DNA from: Streptomyces griseomycini
Lineage (GTDB): Bacteria > Actinomycetota > Actinomycetes > Streptomycetales > Streptomycetaceae
Direction: 5' to 3'
Assembly (NCBI RefSeq): GCF_014203535.1
Contig: NZ_JACHJI010000012.1
Span: forward strand, 140,925 to 204,924
Length of the DNA: 64,000 nt
The notes under the pieces were generated by a model. It was not told the DNA's origin and did no database searches. It saw only the letters and a program-made list of their open reading frames with translations. The translations under genes and the position numbers were made by a program. This document shows, one piece after another, positions 42,297 to 51,472 of this stretch. Positions within the stretch are counted from its first letter, which is position 1, and the number at the start of each line of letters is the position of its first letter.

Positions 42297-44018
42297 GTGA
42301 CGCAGAACCACCACAGCGACAAGGACCACACGGCAGGCCCGCTACCGGGGTCGGAAGCGGGCCTGCCCGGCCGGGAACGCCCCCGGACCGACCGGGTGGT
42401 GTTCGGCGTCACGGCCGTGCTCACCCTCGCCTTCGTGACCTGGGGCGCCGCCGCGACGGACTCGCTCGAGGACGTCTCCAGCAGCATGCTCGACGGGCTG
42501 ATCCACAACGCCGGCTGGGCGTTCGTGCTGGCCGCCTCCGGCTTCGTCGTCTTCGCCCTCTGGCTCGCGGCCAGCCGCTACGGCCGGATCCACCTCGGCG
42601 CCGAGGGCGAGGAACCGGAGTTCCGCACCGTGTCCTGGGTCGCGATGATGTTCAGCGCGGGCATGGGCATCGGCCTGATGTTCTACGGCGTGAGCGAGCC
42701 GCTGGCGCACTACACCACGCCGCCGCCCGGCACCGGTCCGGCCGACTCCGGCGACCGCATGGAGGCGGCCATGGCGACCACGCTGTTCCACTGGACGCTC
42801 CACCCCTGGGCCATCTACGCCGTGGTCGGCCTCGCCATCGCCTACAGCACCTTCCGCAGGCGCCGCCGGCAGACCATCAGCGCCGTCTTCACCCCCCTCA
42901 TCGGGGAGGAGAACGCGACCGGCGTCGGCGGGCGGGTCATCGACATCCTGGCGATCGTCGCGACCGTCTTCGGCTCCGCGGCCTCGCTGGGCCTCGGCGC
43001 GCTGCAGATCGGCTCCGGCGTGCAGGAGCTCGGCTGGATGGACAAGGTGAGCACCGGACTGCTCGTCGGCATCATCGCGGTGCTGACGGTGGCGTTCGTC
43101 GCCTCCGCGGTCTCGGGGGTGGAGAAGGGCATCCAGTGGCTCTCCAACACCAACATGGTGCTGGCGCTGGTCCTCGCCCTGTTCGTGTTCGTGGCCGGTC
43201 CGACGGTCATCGTCCTCGACCTGCTGCCCACCTCCGTCTTCTCCTACCTGGGAGACCTGCCCGAGCTGGCGGCCCGCACCGAGGCCAGCGGCGGCGAGGG
43301 GGTCGCCGCCTGGCTGGGCAGCTGGACCGTCTTCTACTGGGCGTGGTGGATCTCCTGGACGCCCTTCGTCGGCATGTTCATCGCCCGCATCAGCCGGGGC
43401 CGTACGATCCGTCAGTTCATCGGCGGGGTCATCCTCGTGCCCAGCACGGTCAGCCTCGTCTGGTTCGCGGTCTTCGGCGGCTCCGCGATGAAGCTCCAGG
43501 AGCAGGGCAAGCTCGGTGAGGAGGCCACGCCGGAGGGCCGCCTCTTCGCCGTGCTCCAGGAGTTCCCCATCGCCACGACCACGAGTCTGCTGGTGATGAT
43601 CCTCGTCGGCATCTTCTTCGTCTCGGGCGCGGACGCGGCCTCGGTCGTCATGGGCACCCTCTCGCAGAAGGGCGCACTGGAGCCGGGCCGCCTGGTGGTG
43701 GTGTTCTGGGGCGTCGTCACCGGCGCGGTGGCCGCGATCATGCTGCTCGTCGGCAGCGGCCAGGGCGACGCGCTGACCGGTCTGCAGAACCTCACGATCC
43801 TCGCGGCGGCCCCGTTCGTCGTCGTGATGATCCTCATGTGCGTGGCCCTCATGCGCGATCTGCGCCGGGACCCGGTCATCGTGCGCGGCGAGATGGGCTC
43901 CGAGGCGGTGGAGATCGCCGTCATCCAGGGCCACGAGAAGTACGACGGCGAGTTCGAACTGCGCATCGGCCCCGGCCGCGGCCCGGACGTGGAGGGGGAC
44001 CCGATCGGCGAACACTGA
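42297..44018 (+). CDS. BCCT-family transporter (betaine/carnitine/choline type)
   Basis: 573 residues; the GTG at 42297 follows GAGGAAAGG by 8 bases. Twelve membrane helices. The BCCT fingerprint is clear: MMFSAGMGIGLMFYGVSEPL, FHWTLHPWAIYAVVGLAIAY, GIQWLSNTNM and the substrate Trp box FYWAWWISWTPFVGMFIARI followed by SRGR. Such carriers import quaternary ammonium compounds with Na+ or H+, usually for osmoprotection. The hydrophilic C-terminus (YDGEFELRIGPGRGP) may sense osmotic state. A 10-base palindrome, CCACGCGTGG, lies at 42229-42238 upstream. Confidence 0.93.
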   Translation: MTQNHHSDKDHTAGPLPGSEAGLPGRERPRTDRVVFGVTAVLTLAFVTWGAAATDSLEDVSSSMLDGLIHNAGWAFVLAASGFVVFALWLAASRYGRIHLGAEGEEPEFRTVSWVAMMFSAGMGIGLMFYGVSEPLAHYTTPPPGTGPADSGDRMEAAMATTLFHWTLHPWAIYAVVGLAIAYSTFRRRRRQTISAVFTPLIGEENATGVGGRVIDILAIVATVFGSAASLGLGALQIGSGVQELGWMDKVSTGLLVGIIAVLTVAFVASAVSGVEKGIQWLSNTNMVLALVLALFVFVAGPTVIVLDLLPTSVFSYLGDLPELAARTEASGGEGVAAWLGSWTVFYWAWWISWTPFVGMFIARISRGRTIRQFIGGVILVPSTVSLVWFAVFGGSAMKLQEQGKLGEEATPEGRLFAVLQEFPIATTTSLLVMILVGIFFVSGADAASVVMGTLSQKGALEPGRLVVVFWGVVTGAVAAIMLLVGSGQGDALTGLQNLTILAAAPFVVVMILMCVALMRDLRRDPVIVRGEMGSEAVEIAVIQGHEKYDGEFELRIGPGRGPDVEGDPIGEH

Positions 44019-44035
44019 CCCCCGCGGTCCGCAAC

Positions 44036-44106
44036 CGTCCCGTCCCGGTCCGGACCGGGACGGGACGCCGCTCCCGGTCCCGGTCGGCGCCGCCGACCGG
44101 GACCGG
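44036..44106. terminator. tandem strong hairpins after BCCT gene
   Basis: The first is a 32-base perfect palindrome (44036-44067, centre GGTCC/GGACC). The second has 15-bp arms and a 3-base loop (44074-44106). They are separated by 6 bases and start 17 bases after the stop codon. Confidence 0.8.
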
Positions 44107-44484
44107 TGCGCGGCACCGGCCCCTTCACGCATCCCGCCGGGCCGCCCTGCCGGCCGGTGACGGACCGGCCCGGCCGGAGGGCACCACCCGGGCCGCGGTC
44201 GGCAGCGGGTGCGGCAGCGGTTCCCCGTGCCCCGGAGGGACCGGTCCGGTCGCCGGCGTCACCGGGCGGGGGCCGCCGGTCCGGCTCCGGCAGCGGACCC
44301 GTCGCCCGCACGGTGCGGTGGTCGGCCGCCGTCTGCCGGGCGCGGTCTGCGGCGTCCCCCGGCCGGACGGCCGGGCCACGGGCCGGGAGCGGGCGCCAGG
44401 CCGGTCGCGCACGGGAGGCCGGCCCGGACCGGGCGCACCGGTGCCCGTTCGCCGCCGCAGGCTCTCGCGCCCGTCGCCCCCTGC
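44107..44484. other. intergenic stretch without recognisable gene
   Basis: About 380 bases of very GC-rich sequence between the BCCT terminator and the convergent oxidase gene. I compared the frames on both strands and found no conserved motif, ribosome site or repeat beyond short GC dyads. Open frames here have Arg/Pro/Gly-dominated composition typical of non-coding GC-rich DNA. Confidence 0.5.
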
Positions 44485-45438
44485 TCAGCGGGCGGCCAGC
44501 CCCGCCGCTTCCTCCGCACAGCCCCAGGCCACCGTGACGCCCGCGCCGCCGTGGCCGTAGTCGTGCACCAGCAGCCGCCCGTCCGCGAGCGGTTCGCGTT
44601 CCAGACGCACCGTGTCCCGGGCGGGGCGCAGACCCACCCGGTGCTCCAGGACCCGCGCGCCGGCGATCTCCGGCCGCAGTGCCGCGCACCGCCGCACGAT
44701 CGCCTCGGCCACCGCCGGGTCCGGCTCCAGGGACCACACGCCCTCCTCCGCCGTGCCGCCCAGCACCAGCCGCCCGGGCTGAGGGAAGAAGTACGCCATC
44801 TCGCCGTCGGCCCCCGTGGAGACCGTCCAGGTGTCGATCCCCGGGTTCTCCACGACCACCAGCTGTCCCCGCACCGGCCGCACCGACGGGTCCGGCACGA
44901 GCTCCCGCGCCCCCAGCCCCGCGCAGTTGACCACGACCGGCGCGTCGGCCTGCGCGAAGTCCGCCACCGTGCGCGTCTCGACCGCCCCGCCCGCCGCCAG
45001 CAACCGGTCCCGCAGCCACGGCAGGTGGGTCGACATGTCGATGAGCGGCAGACGGGCCCACACGCCCGACCCGGCGGGATACTCCCCGGCCGTCGCCTCG
45101 CGCAGCCCCGGCAGGCGCGCGGCGGCCCACGCGTCGACCTCGTCCAGCGCGGTCTCGCCCAGTACCCCTTCGACCATGCGTACGCCGGTGGTCCCCGGCC
45201 GTTCCGCCAGCTCCTCGTACACCTCCAGCGACCGCAGCGCCCACGCGCGCGCCGCCGCCACCGGCTCGATCCGGTACGGCCACCACAGCGCGCCCGCAAC
45301 CGCCGAGGTGGTCCGCTCGACCGGGTCCCGCGTCCACAGCCGTACCCGCACACCACGTTCGGCGAGGACCACGGCCGTCGTCAGCCCGACGACCCCACCG
45401 CCGATCACGAGAACGTCGCTGCCCGCTTCCGTCTCCAT
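44485..45438 (-). CDS. FAD-dependent D-amino-acid oxidase-like protein
   Basis: 317 residues from the ATG at 45438 (METEAGSDVLVIGGG); an in-frame ATG at 45465 is an alternative, and neither has a strong ribosome site. The dinucleotide motif VIGGGVVGLTTAVVLAERGV is followed by AGALWWPYRIEP, NCAGLGARELVPD and PVRGQLVVV. The C-terminal RVGLRPARDTVRLE and HDYGHGGAGVTVAWG carry the substrate Arg and Tyr/His region of DAAO. It would oxidise D-amino acids to keto acids, ammonia and H2O2. Confidence 0.88.
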   Translation of the reverse strand: METEAGSDVLVIGGGVVGLTTAVVLAERGVRVRLWTRDPVERTTSAVAGALWWPYRIEPVAAARAWALRSLEVYEELAERPGTTGVRMVEGVLGETALDEVDAWAAARLPGLREATAGEYPAGSGVWARLPLIDMSTHLPWLRDRLLAAGGAVETRTVADFAQADAPVVVNCAGLGARELVPDPSVRPVRGQLVVVENPGIDTWTVSTGADGEMAYFFPQPGRLVLGGTAEEGVWSLEPDPAVAEAIVRRCAALRPEIAGARVLEHRVGLRPARDTVRLEREPLADGRLLVHDYGHGGAGVTVAWGCAEEAAGLAAR

Positions 45439-45505
45439 CGGGGGGACGTTAGCGGAATGCGTCATGCCGTGCTCAGGACCGTGGCACGGCGGGAATACTC
45501 ACAGC

Positions 45506-46543
45506 ATGTCTGCCGAGTACGCGACCTTCGGCCTGGCACCGGCGATACGGGCCGGTGGACTCCTCGCAGGCGGTGACTACCAAGTCCACCGCGACTTCGT
45601 CGACTTCATCGTCGACGGGCACCCGCTGCTGTTCAGCCTCTCCGACCTGGACGCCGTCTCCCCGCTCGCCTCCGACGTCCCGCCCGCCATCTTCACCGAC
45701 CGGGTCCGCAGCCTGCTGCTGGAGACCGAGGCGCCGCTGCCCGCCGGCCGGTACATCGTCTACGGCTGCCCCGAGTGCGCGGACCTCGCCTGCGGCGCGG
45801 TGACCGCGGTCATCGAACGCGACGGCGAGGACTTCGTCTGGCGGGACTTCGCCTGGCAGACCGACGAGCACGCCGACCTGGAGCTCAACGGCTACCACGG
45901 CATAGGCCCGTTCCGCTTCCGCGGCGCCGAGTACCGCACGGCCCTCACCGCCCTGCTCGACGGCGACGGCGACGGCGCCCGGGGCACCCGGCGCCGGGTC
46001 CTGCTGATCGGCGCCCGCGTCTCCCTGCTCGCCAAGCTCGCCGCCGCCCTGCGCACCATCGGTGTCGGCGCCGACATCGCCCAGGACGCCGACGGCGTCC
46101 CCGCCGACGAGCTGCGGACCTACGACGCCGTGGTCTTCGGCCGGTCGGCCGGCGCCGGGGAACGCGACGCCGTCCGCCGTGCCTTCGCCGCGGCCGGGGC
46201 GGACGTGCCCTGCGTCGACGGCCTCGCCCCGGCCGTTCCGCTCCTCGTCGCCCAGACCGAGCACGCCCTCGACCGCAGTCCGCCGGAGCGGCGCCGCCTG
46301 ACGGACCTCCGCCCCGTCGGCGACGGGGCGGAGGTGGAGGTGGAGGTGACCTCGTCCTGCCGGGTGCGGCTCACCGCCTACCGCGTCGACCGCTTCTCCC
46401 GCACCCACACCCGGGACCTCTTCGACGCCGTCCTGGAGCCGGGCCGCCACCGCGTCCCCCTGGCCCCGAAGGCGGTCAGGGGCGAGGCGTTCGTCGTGGC
46501 CCGCGCCGCCGGGACGGTGCTGGTGGCGGCCGTGGGACGGTGA
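45506..46543 (+). CDS. conserved hypothetical protein with Rossmann-like C-terminal half
   Basis: 345 residues, ATG 45506. The N-terminal half has DYQVHRDFVDFIVDGHPLLF and a Cys cluster (YGCPECADLACGAVTAVIE) that could bind metal. The second half begins RRRVLLIGARVSLLAKLAAA, a Rossmann-like GxR strand-loop, with YDAVVFGRSAGAGERDAV, and ends in a beta-rich segment. Streptomyces relatives are sometimes annotated oxidoreductase without evidence. No signal peptide or membrane helix. I cannot assign a function. Confidence 0.75.
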   Translation: MSAEYATFGLAPAIRAGGLLAGGDYQVHRDFVDFIVDGHPLLFSLSDLDAVSPLASDVPPAIFTDRVRSLLLETEAPLPAGRYIVYGCPECADLACGAVTAVIERDGEDFVWRDFAWQTDEHADLELNGYHGIGPFRFRGAEYRTALTALLDGDGDGARGTRRRVLLIGARVSLLAKLAAALRTIGVGADIAQDADGVPADELRTYDAVVFGRSAGAGERDAVRRAFAAAGADVPCVDGLAPAVPLLVAQTEHALDRSPPERRRLTDLRPVGDGAEVEVEVTSSCRVRLTAYRVDRFSRTHTRDLFDAVLEPGRHRVPLAPKAVRGEAFVVARAAGTVLVAAVGR

Positions 46544-46592
46544 GAAACCGGGGCGCGTCCCGTAGCGCGCGGCGGCTAGGATCGGCGGTCTG

Positions 46593-48233
46593 ATGACTGC
46601 CACCCTCGTCGCCAAGAACCTCGCCGCCGGTCACGGCGACCGCTCCCTGTTCACCGGCCTCGACCTCGTCGTCGCCCCCGGCGACGTGGTCGGGCTGGTC
46701 GGCGCCAACGGCGCGGGCAAGTCCACGCTGCTGCGCCTGCTCGCCGGACTCACCGCCCCCGAGCAGGGCGAACTGCGCCTCTCCCCGCCCACCGCGACCG
46801 TCGGGCACCTCCCGCAGGAGCCGGAGCGCCGGCCCGGTGAGACCGTGCGGGCGTTCCTGGCCCGCCGCACCGGCGTCGCCGAGGCCCAGCGGGCCATGGA
46901 CGAGGCGACCCAGGCCCTGGTCGACGGAGCACCGGGCGCGGACGACGCGTACGCCACCGGCCTGGAGCGGTGGCTGTCCCTGGGCGGTGCCGACCTCGAC
47001 GAGCGCGCGGAGGAGGTCGCCGACTCCCTCGGCCTGGCCGTCGACCTGGAGCGGCCGATGACCGCGCTCTCCGGCGGCCAGGCGGCCCGCGCCGGACTGG
47101 CCTCCCTCCTCCTGTCCCGCTACGACGTCTTCCTCCTCGACGAGCCGACCAACGACCTCGACCTGGACGGCCTGGAGCGCCTCGAACGCTTCGTGAGCGG
47201 ACTGCGCGCCGGGACCGTCGTCGTCAGCCACGACCGCGAGTTCCTCACCCGCACCGTCACCAAGGTCCTCGAACTCGACCTCGCCCAGCGGCGGATCAAC
47301 CTCTACGGCGGTGGCTACGCGGCCTACCTGGAGGAGCGGGAGGTGGCCCGTCGGCACGCCCGCGACGCGTACGAGGAGTACGCCGACAAGAGGGCCGCCC
47401 TCCAGGACCGCGCCCGGATGCAGCGCGCCTGGATGGACAAGGGCGTGAGGAACGCGCGCCGCAAGGCCGGCGACGACAACGACAAGATCGGCCGCAAGTT
47501 CCGCAGCGAGGCCAGCGAGAAGCAGGCCGCGAAGGCCCGCCAGACCCAGCGCATGATCGAACGCCTCGAGGTGGTCGAGGAGCCGCGCAAGGAGTGGGAA
47601 CTGCGCATGGAGATCGCGTCGGCCCCGCGCTCCGGAGCGGTGGTGGCGACCCTGCGGGACGCCGAGGTGCGGCGCGGCGACTTCGTGCTCGGCCCGGTGT
47701 CCCTGCAGATCGACTGGGCCGACCGGGTGGCCGTGACGGGCGCGAACGGCGCCGGCAAGTCCACGCTGCTGGGCGCCCTGCTGGGCCGCGTCCCGCTCGA
47801 CGCCGGGCACGCCGCCCTCGGCCCGGGCGTGCTGCTCGGCGAGGTCGACCAGGCCCGTGCGCTGTTCCACGGTCCCGAGGCGCTGCTCGACGCGTTCCGC
47901 CCGGCGGTCCCCGACCTGGAACCGGCCGACATCCGCACCCTGCTGGCCAAGTTCGGCCTCAAGGCGGACCACGTCATGCGTCCCGCGGCCACCCTCTCCC
48001 CGGGGGAACGCACCCGCGCCGCCCTCGCCCTCCTGCAGGGCCGGGGTGTCAACCTCCTGGTCCTCGACGAGCCGACCAACCACCTCGACCTGCCCGCCAT
48101 CGAGCAACTGGAGTCGGCCCTCGACGCCTACGAGGGCACCCTGCTGCTGGTCACCCACGACCGCCGCATGCTCGACGCGGTCCGGGTGACCCGCCGCCTG
48201 GAGGTCGCCGACGGCAAGGTGACCGAGCGCTGA
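46593..48233 (+). CDS. ABC-F family ATPase
   Basis: 546 residues with two soluble ABC cassettes: GANGAGKST twice, signatures LSGGQ and LSPGE, DEPTNDLD and DEPTNHLD. The inter-domain linker (about 240-330, DRARMQRAWMDKGVRNARRK and many Arg/Lys) is shaped for the ribosome. The second signature has Pro in place of Gly (LSPGERTR), common in actinobacterial ABC-F paralogues. TAGGAT, a -10-like hexamer, lies about 11 bases before the ATG. Likely a translation factor; a resistance role is possible. Confidence 0.9.
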   Translation: MTATLVAKNLAAGHGDRSLFTGLDLVVAPGDVVGLVGANGAGKSTLLRLLAGLTAPEQGELRLSPPTATVGHLPQEPERRPGETVRAFLARRTGVAEAQRAMDEATQALVDGAPGADDAYATGLERWLSLGGADLDERAEEVADSLGLAVDLERPMTALSGGQAARAGLASLLLSRYDVFLLDEPTNDLDLDGLERLERFVSGLRAGTVVVSHDREFLTRTVTKVLELDLAQRRINLYGGGYAAYLEEREVARRHARDAYEEYADKRAALQDRARMQRAWMDKGVRNARRKAGDDNDKIGRKFRSEASEKQAAKARQTQRMIERLEVVEEPRKEWELRMEIASAPRSGAVVATLRDAEVRRGDFVLGPVSLQIDWADRVAVTGANGAGKSTLLGALLGRVPLDAGHAALGPGVLLGEVDQARALFHGPEALLDAFRPAVPDLEPADIRTLLAKFGLKADHVMRPAATLSPGERTRAALALLQGRGVNLLVLDEPTNHLDLPAIEQLESALDAYEGTLLLVTHDRRMLDAVRVTRRLEVADGKVTER

Positions 48234-48242
48234 CGGGGCGTC

Positions 48243-48640
48243 AGCCGCCGGGCCGGCCGCGGGTGGTCGACCGCCATCGGGAACTCCCGCTCGCCCGGCG
48301 TCCGGTGCAGCCCGTGCCGGAGCACCGGCATGGTGTGGGTCGGCGGGCGCAGCCCCGGGTCGCAGTCGAGGGGGCCGTCCAGGTCCGGCAGCCGCTCACC
48401 GTTCGCGGTCCAGCCGCCCCGCCCGTCGTGCCGCAGAGCGAGCGCGCGGGTCCCGGACGCGTCCTCTCGGCCGTCACCGTCCGCCGCCGGGTCACGAAAC
48501 CGTCCGCAGTCTCGAGCCCGTACGCGATCCGGCACGGTCCGGAACGGTTCCCACCGCCCGCCCGCGCGCCCGCAGGGCTCCGTCGTCGAACTCGACCCAG
48601 GCGGTCTCGTACCCCCTGTTCGCGAGCGGGCCCGGGTCCG
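48243..48640 (-). pseudogene. remnant of putative glycolipid-binding family protein
   Basis: Three minus-strand frames in order rebuild one protein. The first reads ANRGYETAWVEFDDGALRAR then GRAVGT. After a shift near 48545-48560 comes PCRIAYGLETADGFVTRRRT then VTAE. After a shift near 48460-48478 comes TRALALRHDGRGGWTANGER then LPDLDGPLDCDP, PTHTMPVLR and REFPMAVDHP. The ETAWVE, RIAYGLE, DGRGGW and LDGxLDxD motifs match the putative glycolipid-binding family (PF06475) of actinobacteria. There is no start codon before ANRGYE, where the tex terminator now sits, and the usual C-terminal strand is lost. Confidence 0.75.
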
Positions 48641-48668
48641 CGCGCCGCGGCGAGCGGACCCGGGCCCG
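48627..48668. terminator. hairpin terminator of tex
   Basis: 14-bp perfect arms (48627-48640 and 48655-48668), 12 bases after the tex stop on its strand. Confidence 0.75.
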
Positions 48669-48679
48669 GGGAAACCGGC

Positions 48680-51058
48680 TCAGCGGCCGCTGCTCCTCGG
48701 GTCGACCAGGCCGGCGCGGCGCAGGGCGTCGGCCATCGCGCTGTTCGCGGGCGCGGGTGCCTGCCGCGAGCCGTCGCCGCCACCGCTGCCGCCGCGGCGG
48801 CCCTGGCGCTGCTGCGGCGGACGCCCGCCGCGCCGGCGGCGCTCACCGCCGCCCGCCTGGCCCGCCCGGTCCTGCCCGGCCGCCTCGTCGTCCAGCCGCA
48901 GCGTCAGCGAGATCCGCTTGCGCGGGATGTCCACGTCCAGGACCTTCACCTTGACGATGTCGCCCGGCTTCACCACGTCCCGCGGGTCCTTGACGAACGT
49001 CTTCGACATCGCGGAGACGTGCACCAGACCGTCCTGGTGGACACCGACGTCGACGAAGGCGCCGAAGGCGGCCACGTTCGTCACCACGCCCTCCAGGACC
49101 ATCCCGGAGGACAGGTCGGAGATCTTCTCCACACCCTCCTTGAAGGCAGCGGTCCTGAAGGCCGGCCGCGGGTCGCGCCCCGGCTTCTCCAGCTCCTTGA
49201 GGATGTCGCTCACGGTCGGCAGACCGAACGTCTCGTCCACGAAGTCCTGCGGCCGCAGCGAGCGCAGCACCGCCGTGTTGCCGATCAGGGAGGCGACCTC
49301 CTGGCCCGAGGTCTTCACCATGCGCCGCACGACCGGGTAGGCCTCCGGGTGCACGCTGGAGGCGTCCAGCGGGTCGCCGCCGCGGATCCGCAGGAAGCCC
49401 GCGCACTGCTCGAACGCCTTCGGGCCGAGCCGCGCCACCTTCTTCAGCTCGCTGCGCGACCTGAAGGGACCGTTGGCGTCCCGGTGGGCCACGATGTTCT
49501 CGGCGAGCCCGGAGGTGATGCCGGAGACCCGGGCGAGCAGCGGGGCCGAGGCGGTGTTGACGTCCACGCCCACGCCGTTCACGCAGTCCTCCACCACCGC
49601 GTCCAGCGAACGCGACAGCTTCACCTCGGACAGGTCGTGCTGGTACTGGCCGACCCCGATCGACTTGGGGTCGATCTTCACCAGCTCCGCCAGCGGGTCC
49701 TGGAGCCTGCGGGCGATGGACACCGCGCCGCGCAGCGACACGTCCATGTCCGGCAGCTCCTGGGAGGCGAAGGCGGAGGCCGAGTACACGGAGGCGCCCG
49801 CCTCGGACACCATCACCTTCGTCAGCTTCAGCTCGGGGTGCTTGGCGATGAGCTCGCCGGCGAGCTTGTCGGTCTCGCGGGACGCGGTGCCGTTGCCGAT
49901 CGCGATCAGCTCGACCGCGTGCTCCTTCGCCAGCCGGGCCAGCTTGGCGATCGCCTCGTCCCACCGGTTCGCCGGGACGTGCGGATGGATCACGTCCGTG
50001 GCCACCACCTTGCCGGTCGCGTCCACCACGGCGACCTTCACGCCCGTGCGGAAGCCCGGGTCGAGGCCGAGCGTCGCCCGGGTGCCCGCCGGGGCGGCCA
50101 GCAGCAGGTCGCGCAGATTGGCCGCGAAGACCCGCACCGCCTCGTCCTCGGCGGCGGTCCGCAGCCGCAGCCGCAGATCGATGCCGAGGTGCACCAGGAT
50201 GCGGGTGCGCCAGGCCCAGCGGACCGTGTCCAGCAGCCACTTGTCGCCCGGGCGCCCCCGGTCCGCGATCCCGAACCGGTGGGCGACGATCCCCTCGTAC
50301 GACGAGGGACCGTCCACCGGCTCCTCCGGCTCCAGGACGAGGTCGAGGACCTCCTCCTTCTCGCCGCGCAGCATCGCCAGGACCCGGTGCGAGGGCAGCT
50401 CGGTGAACGGCTCGGCGAAGTCGAAGTAGTCCGCGAACTTCGCGCCCGCCTCCTCCTTGCCCTCGCGCACCCTGGCGGCCAGTCGTCCGCGCACCCACAT
50501 GCGCTCGCGCAGTTCGCCGATCAGGTCGGCGTCCTCCGAGAACCGCTCGGTGAGGATCGCCCGCGCGCCGTCCAGGGCGGCCTGCGGATCGGCGACGCCC
50601 TTGTCGGCGTCCACGAACGCGGCGGCCGCGGCGAGGGGCTCGACGCCCGGATCACCGAGCAGCCCCTCCGCCAGCGGCTCCAGCCCCGCCTCCCGCGCGA
50701 TCTGCGCCTTGGTGCGCCGCTTCGGCTTGAACGGCAGGTAGACGTCCTCCAGGCGCGCCTTGGTCTCCGCGCCGCGGATCCGGGCCTCCAGCTCGTCGGT
50801 CAGTTTGCCCTGCTCGCGCACCGACTCCAGGATCGCCGTACGCCGCTCCTCCAGCTCCCGCAGGTAGCGCAGCCGCTCCTCGATCGTGCGCAGCTGCGCG
50901 TCGTCGAGCATCTCGGTCGCTTCCTTGCGGTAGCGGGCGATGAAGGGCACCGTCGAACCGCCGTCGAGCAGTTCCACGGCGGCCCTGACCTGCCGCTCCC
51001 GTACGCCGAGCTCCTCGGCGATCCTGCCTTCGATGGACCCTGCGAGGGGTGTCGTCAC
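48680..51058 (-). CDS. tex: Tex-family RNA-binding transcription accessory protein
   Basis: 792 residues from a GTG at 51058 (VTTPLAGSIEGRIAEELG). Tex layout: N-terminal helical region with STVPFIARYRKEATE and YLPFKPKRRTKAQIAREAGL; YqgF/RNase-H-like core (TLGLDPGFRTGVKVAVVDA); helix-hairpin-helix pair (LARVSGITSGLAENIV, FRSRSELKKV, RLGPKAFEQCAGFLRI); and S1 domain (GMVLEGVVTNVAAFGAFVDV through RKRISLTLRL). The C-terminal 60 residues are Arg/Gly/Gln-rich, an RNA-binding extension common in actinobacteria. Tex associates with transcription and translation; in other species it affects virulence genes and stress survival. Confidence 0.95.
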   Translation of the reverse strand: MTTPLAGSIEGRIAEELGVRERQVRAAVELLDGGSTVPFIARYRKEATEMLDDAQLRTIEERLRYLRELEERRTAILESVREQGKLTDELEARIRGAETKARLEDVYLPFKPKRRTKAQIAREAGLEPLAEGLLGDPGVEPLAAAAAFVDADKGVADPQAALDGARAILTERFSEDADLIGELRERMWVRGRLAARVREGKEEAGAKFADYFDFAEPFTELPSHRVLAMLRGEKEEVLDLVLEPEEPVDGPSSYEGIVAHRFGIADRGRPGDKWLLDTVRWAWRTRILVHLGIDLRLRLRTAAEDEAVRVFAANLRDLLLAAPAGTRATLGLDPGFRTGVKVAVVDATGKVVATDVIHPHVPANRWDEAIAKLARLAKEHAVELIAIGNGTASRETDKLAGELIAKHPELKLTKVMVSEAGASVYSASAFASQELPDMDVSLRGAVSIARRLQDPLAELVKIDPKSIGVGQYQHDLSEVKLSRSLDAVVEDCVNGVGVDVNTASAPLLARVSGITSGLAENIVAHRDANGPFRSRSELKKVARLGPKAFEQCAGFLRIRGGDPLDASSVHPEAYPVVRRMVKTSGQEVASLIGNTAVLRSLRPQDFVDETFGLPTVSDILKELEKPGRDPRPAFRTAAFKEGVEKISDLSSGMVLEGVVTNVAAFGAFVDVGVHQDGLVHVSAMSKTFVKDPRDVVKPGDIVKVKVLDVDIPRKRISLTLRLDDEAAGQDRAGQAGGGERRRRGGRPPQQRQGRRGGSGGGDGSRQAPAPANSAMADALRRAGLVDPRSSGR

Positions 51059-51163
51059 GTTCCCGTACCGCCTTCTCCACTGAGGTTGCGCGGCAATTGT
51101 GGCAGGTGGCGCCGACAACCCGGGATGAGGGCCGCGACGTGCCCGAACACCACTCGGACGGCG

Positions 51164-51295
51164 TCAGGCGCGGTGACCGCGGGCGGAGGACGAGGCTCCG
51201 CCGAAGAGCCGGGCCAGTGCCCGGAACGGCAGGGTCACGACGGTCGCGATGGCGCCGCCGATCTGGCGCAGGACGTCTGCGATGGCACGGAACAC
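51164..51295 (-). CDS. LPFR-motif small protein
   Basis: A 43-residue protein from a GTG at 51295 with GAAGGAG upstream. It reads VFRAIADVLRQIGGAIATVV then TLPFRALARLFGGAS, an amphipathic helix containing the LPFR motif found in a widespread family of tiny Streptomyces proteins. It is probably membrane-associated; function unknown. Start, ribosome site and family motif together make it a real gene despite its size. Confidence 0.85.
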   Translation of the reverse strand: MFRAIADVLRQIGGAIATVVTLPFRALARLFGGASSSARGHRA

Positions 51296-51472
51296 GTGTG
51301 TCTCCTTCCCTCTCCCGGCCACGGCGGCCGGGACGGACTCCATGTCGGGGCGTGTACCTCGTCAACGCTTCAACATGCATGCCGCCGTCCCGCTCCCCGC
51401 CGACCGGGCGTGGCAGGAAAGGTGGGAAGCCCGTCATTGCGGCCATGACGGGCCACGCCGAGAATCGACCGC

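Noticed and set aside
44125..44412. 95-residue minus-strand open frame
   Set aside because: No motif, poor start context and Arg/Pro composition; treated as intergenic.
46970..51448. 1492-residue open frame on the plus strand
   Set aside because: It lies over the second ABC-F gene and antisense to tex; its composition is Arg/Pro/Gly-rich without motifs, a typical GC-rich shadow frame.
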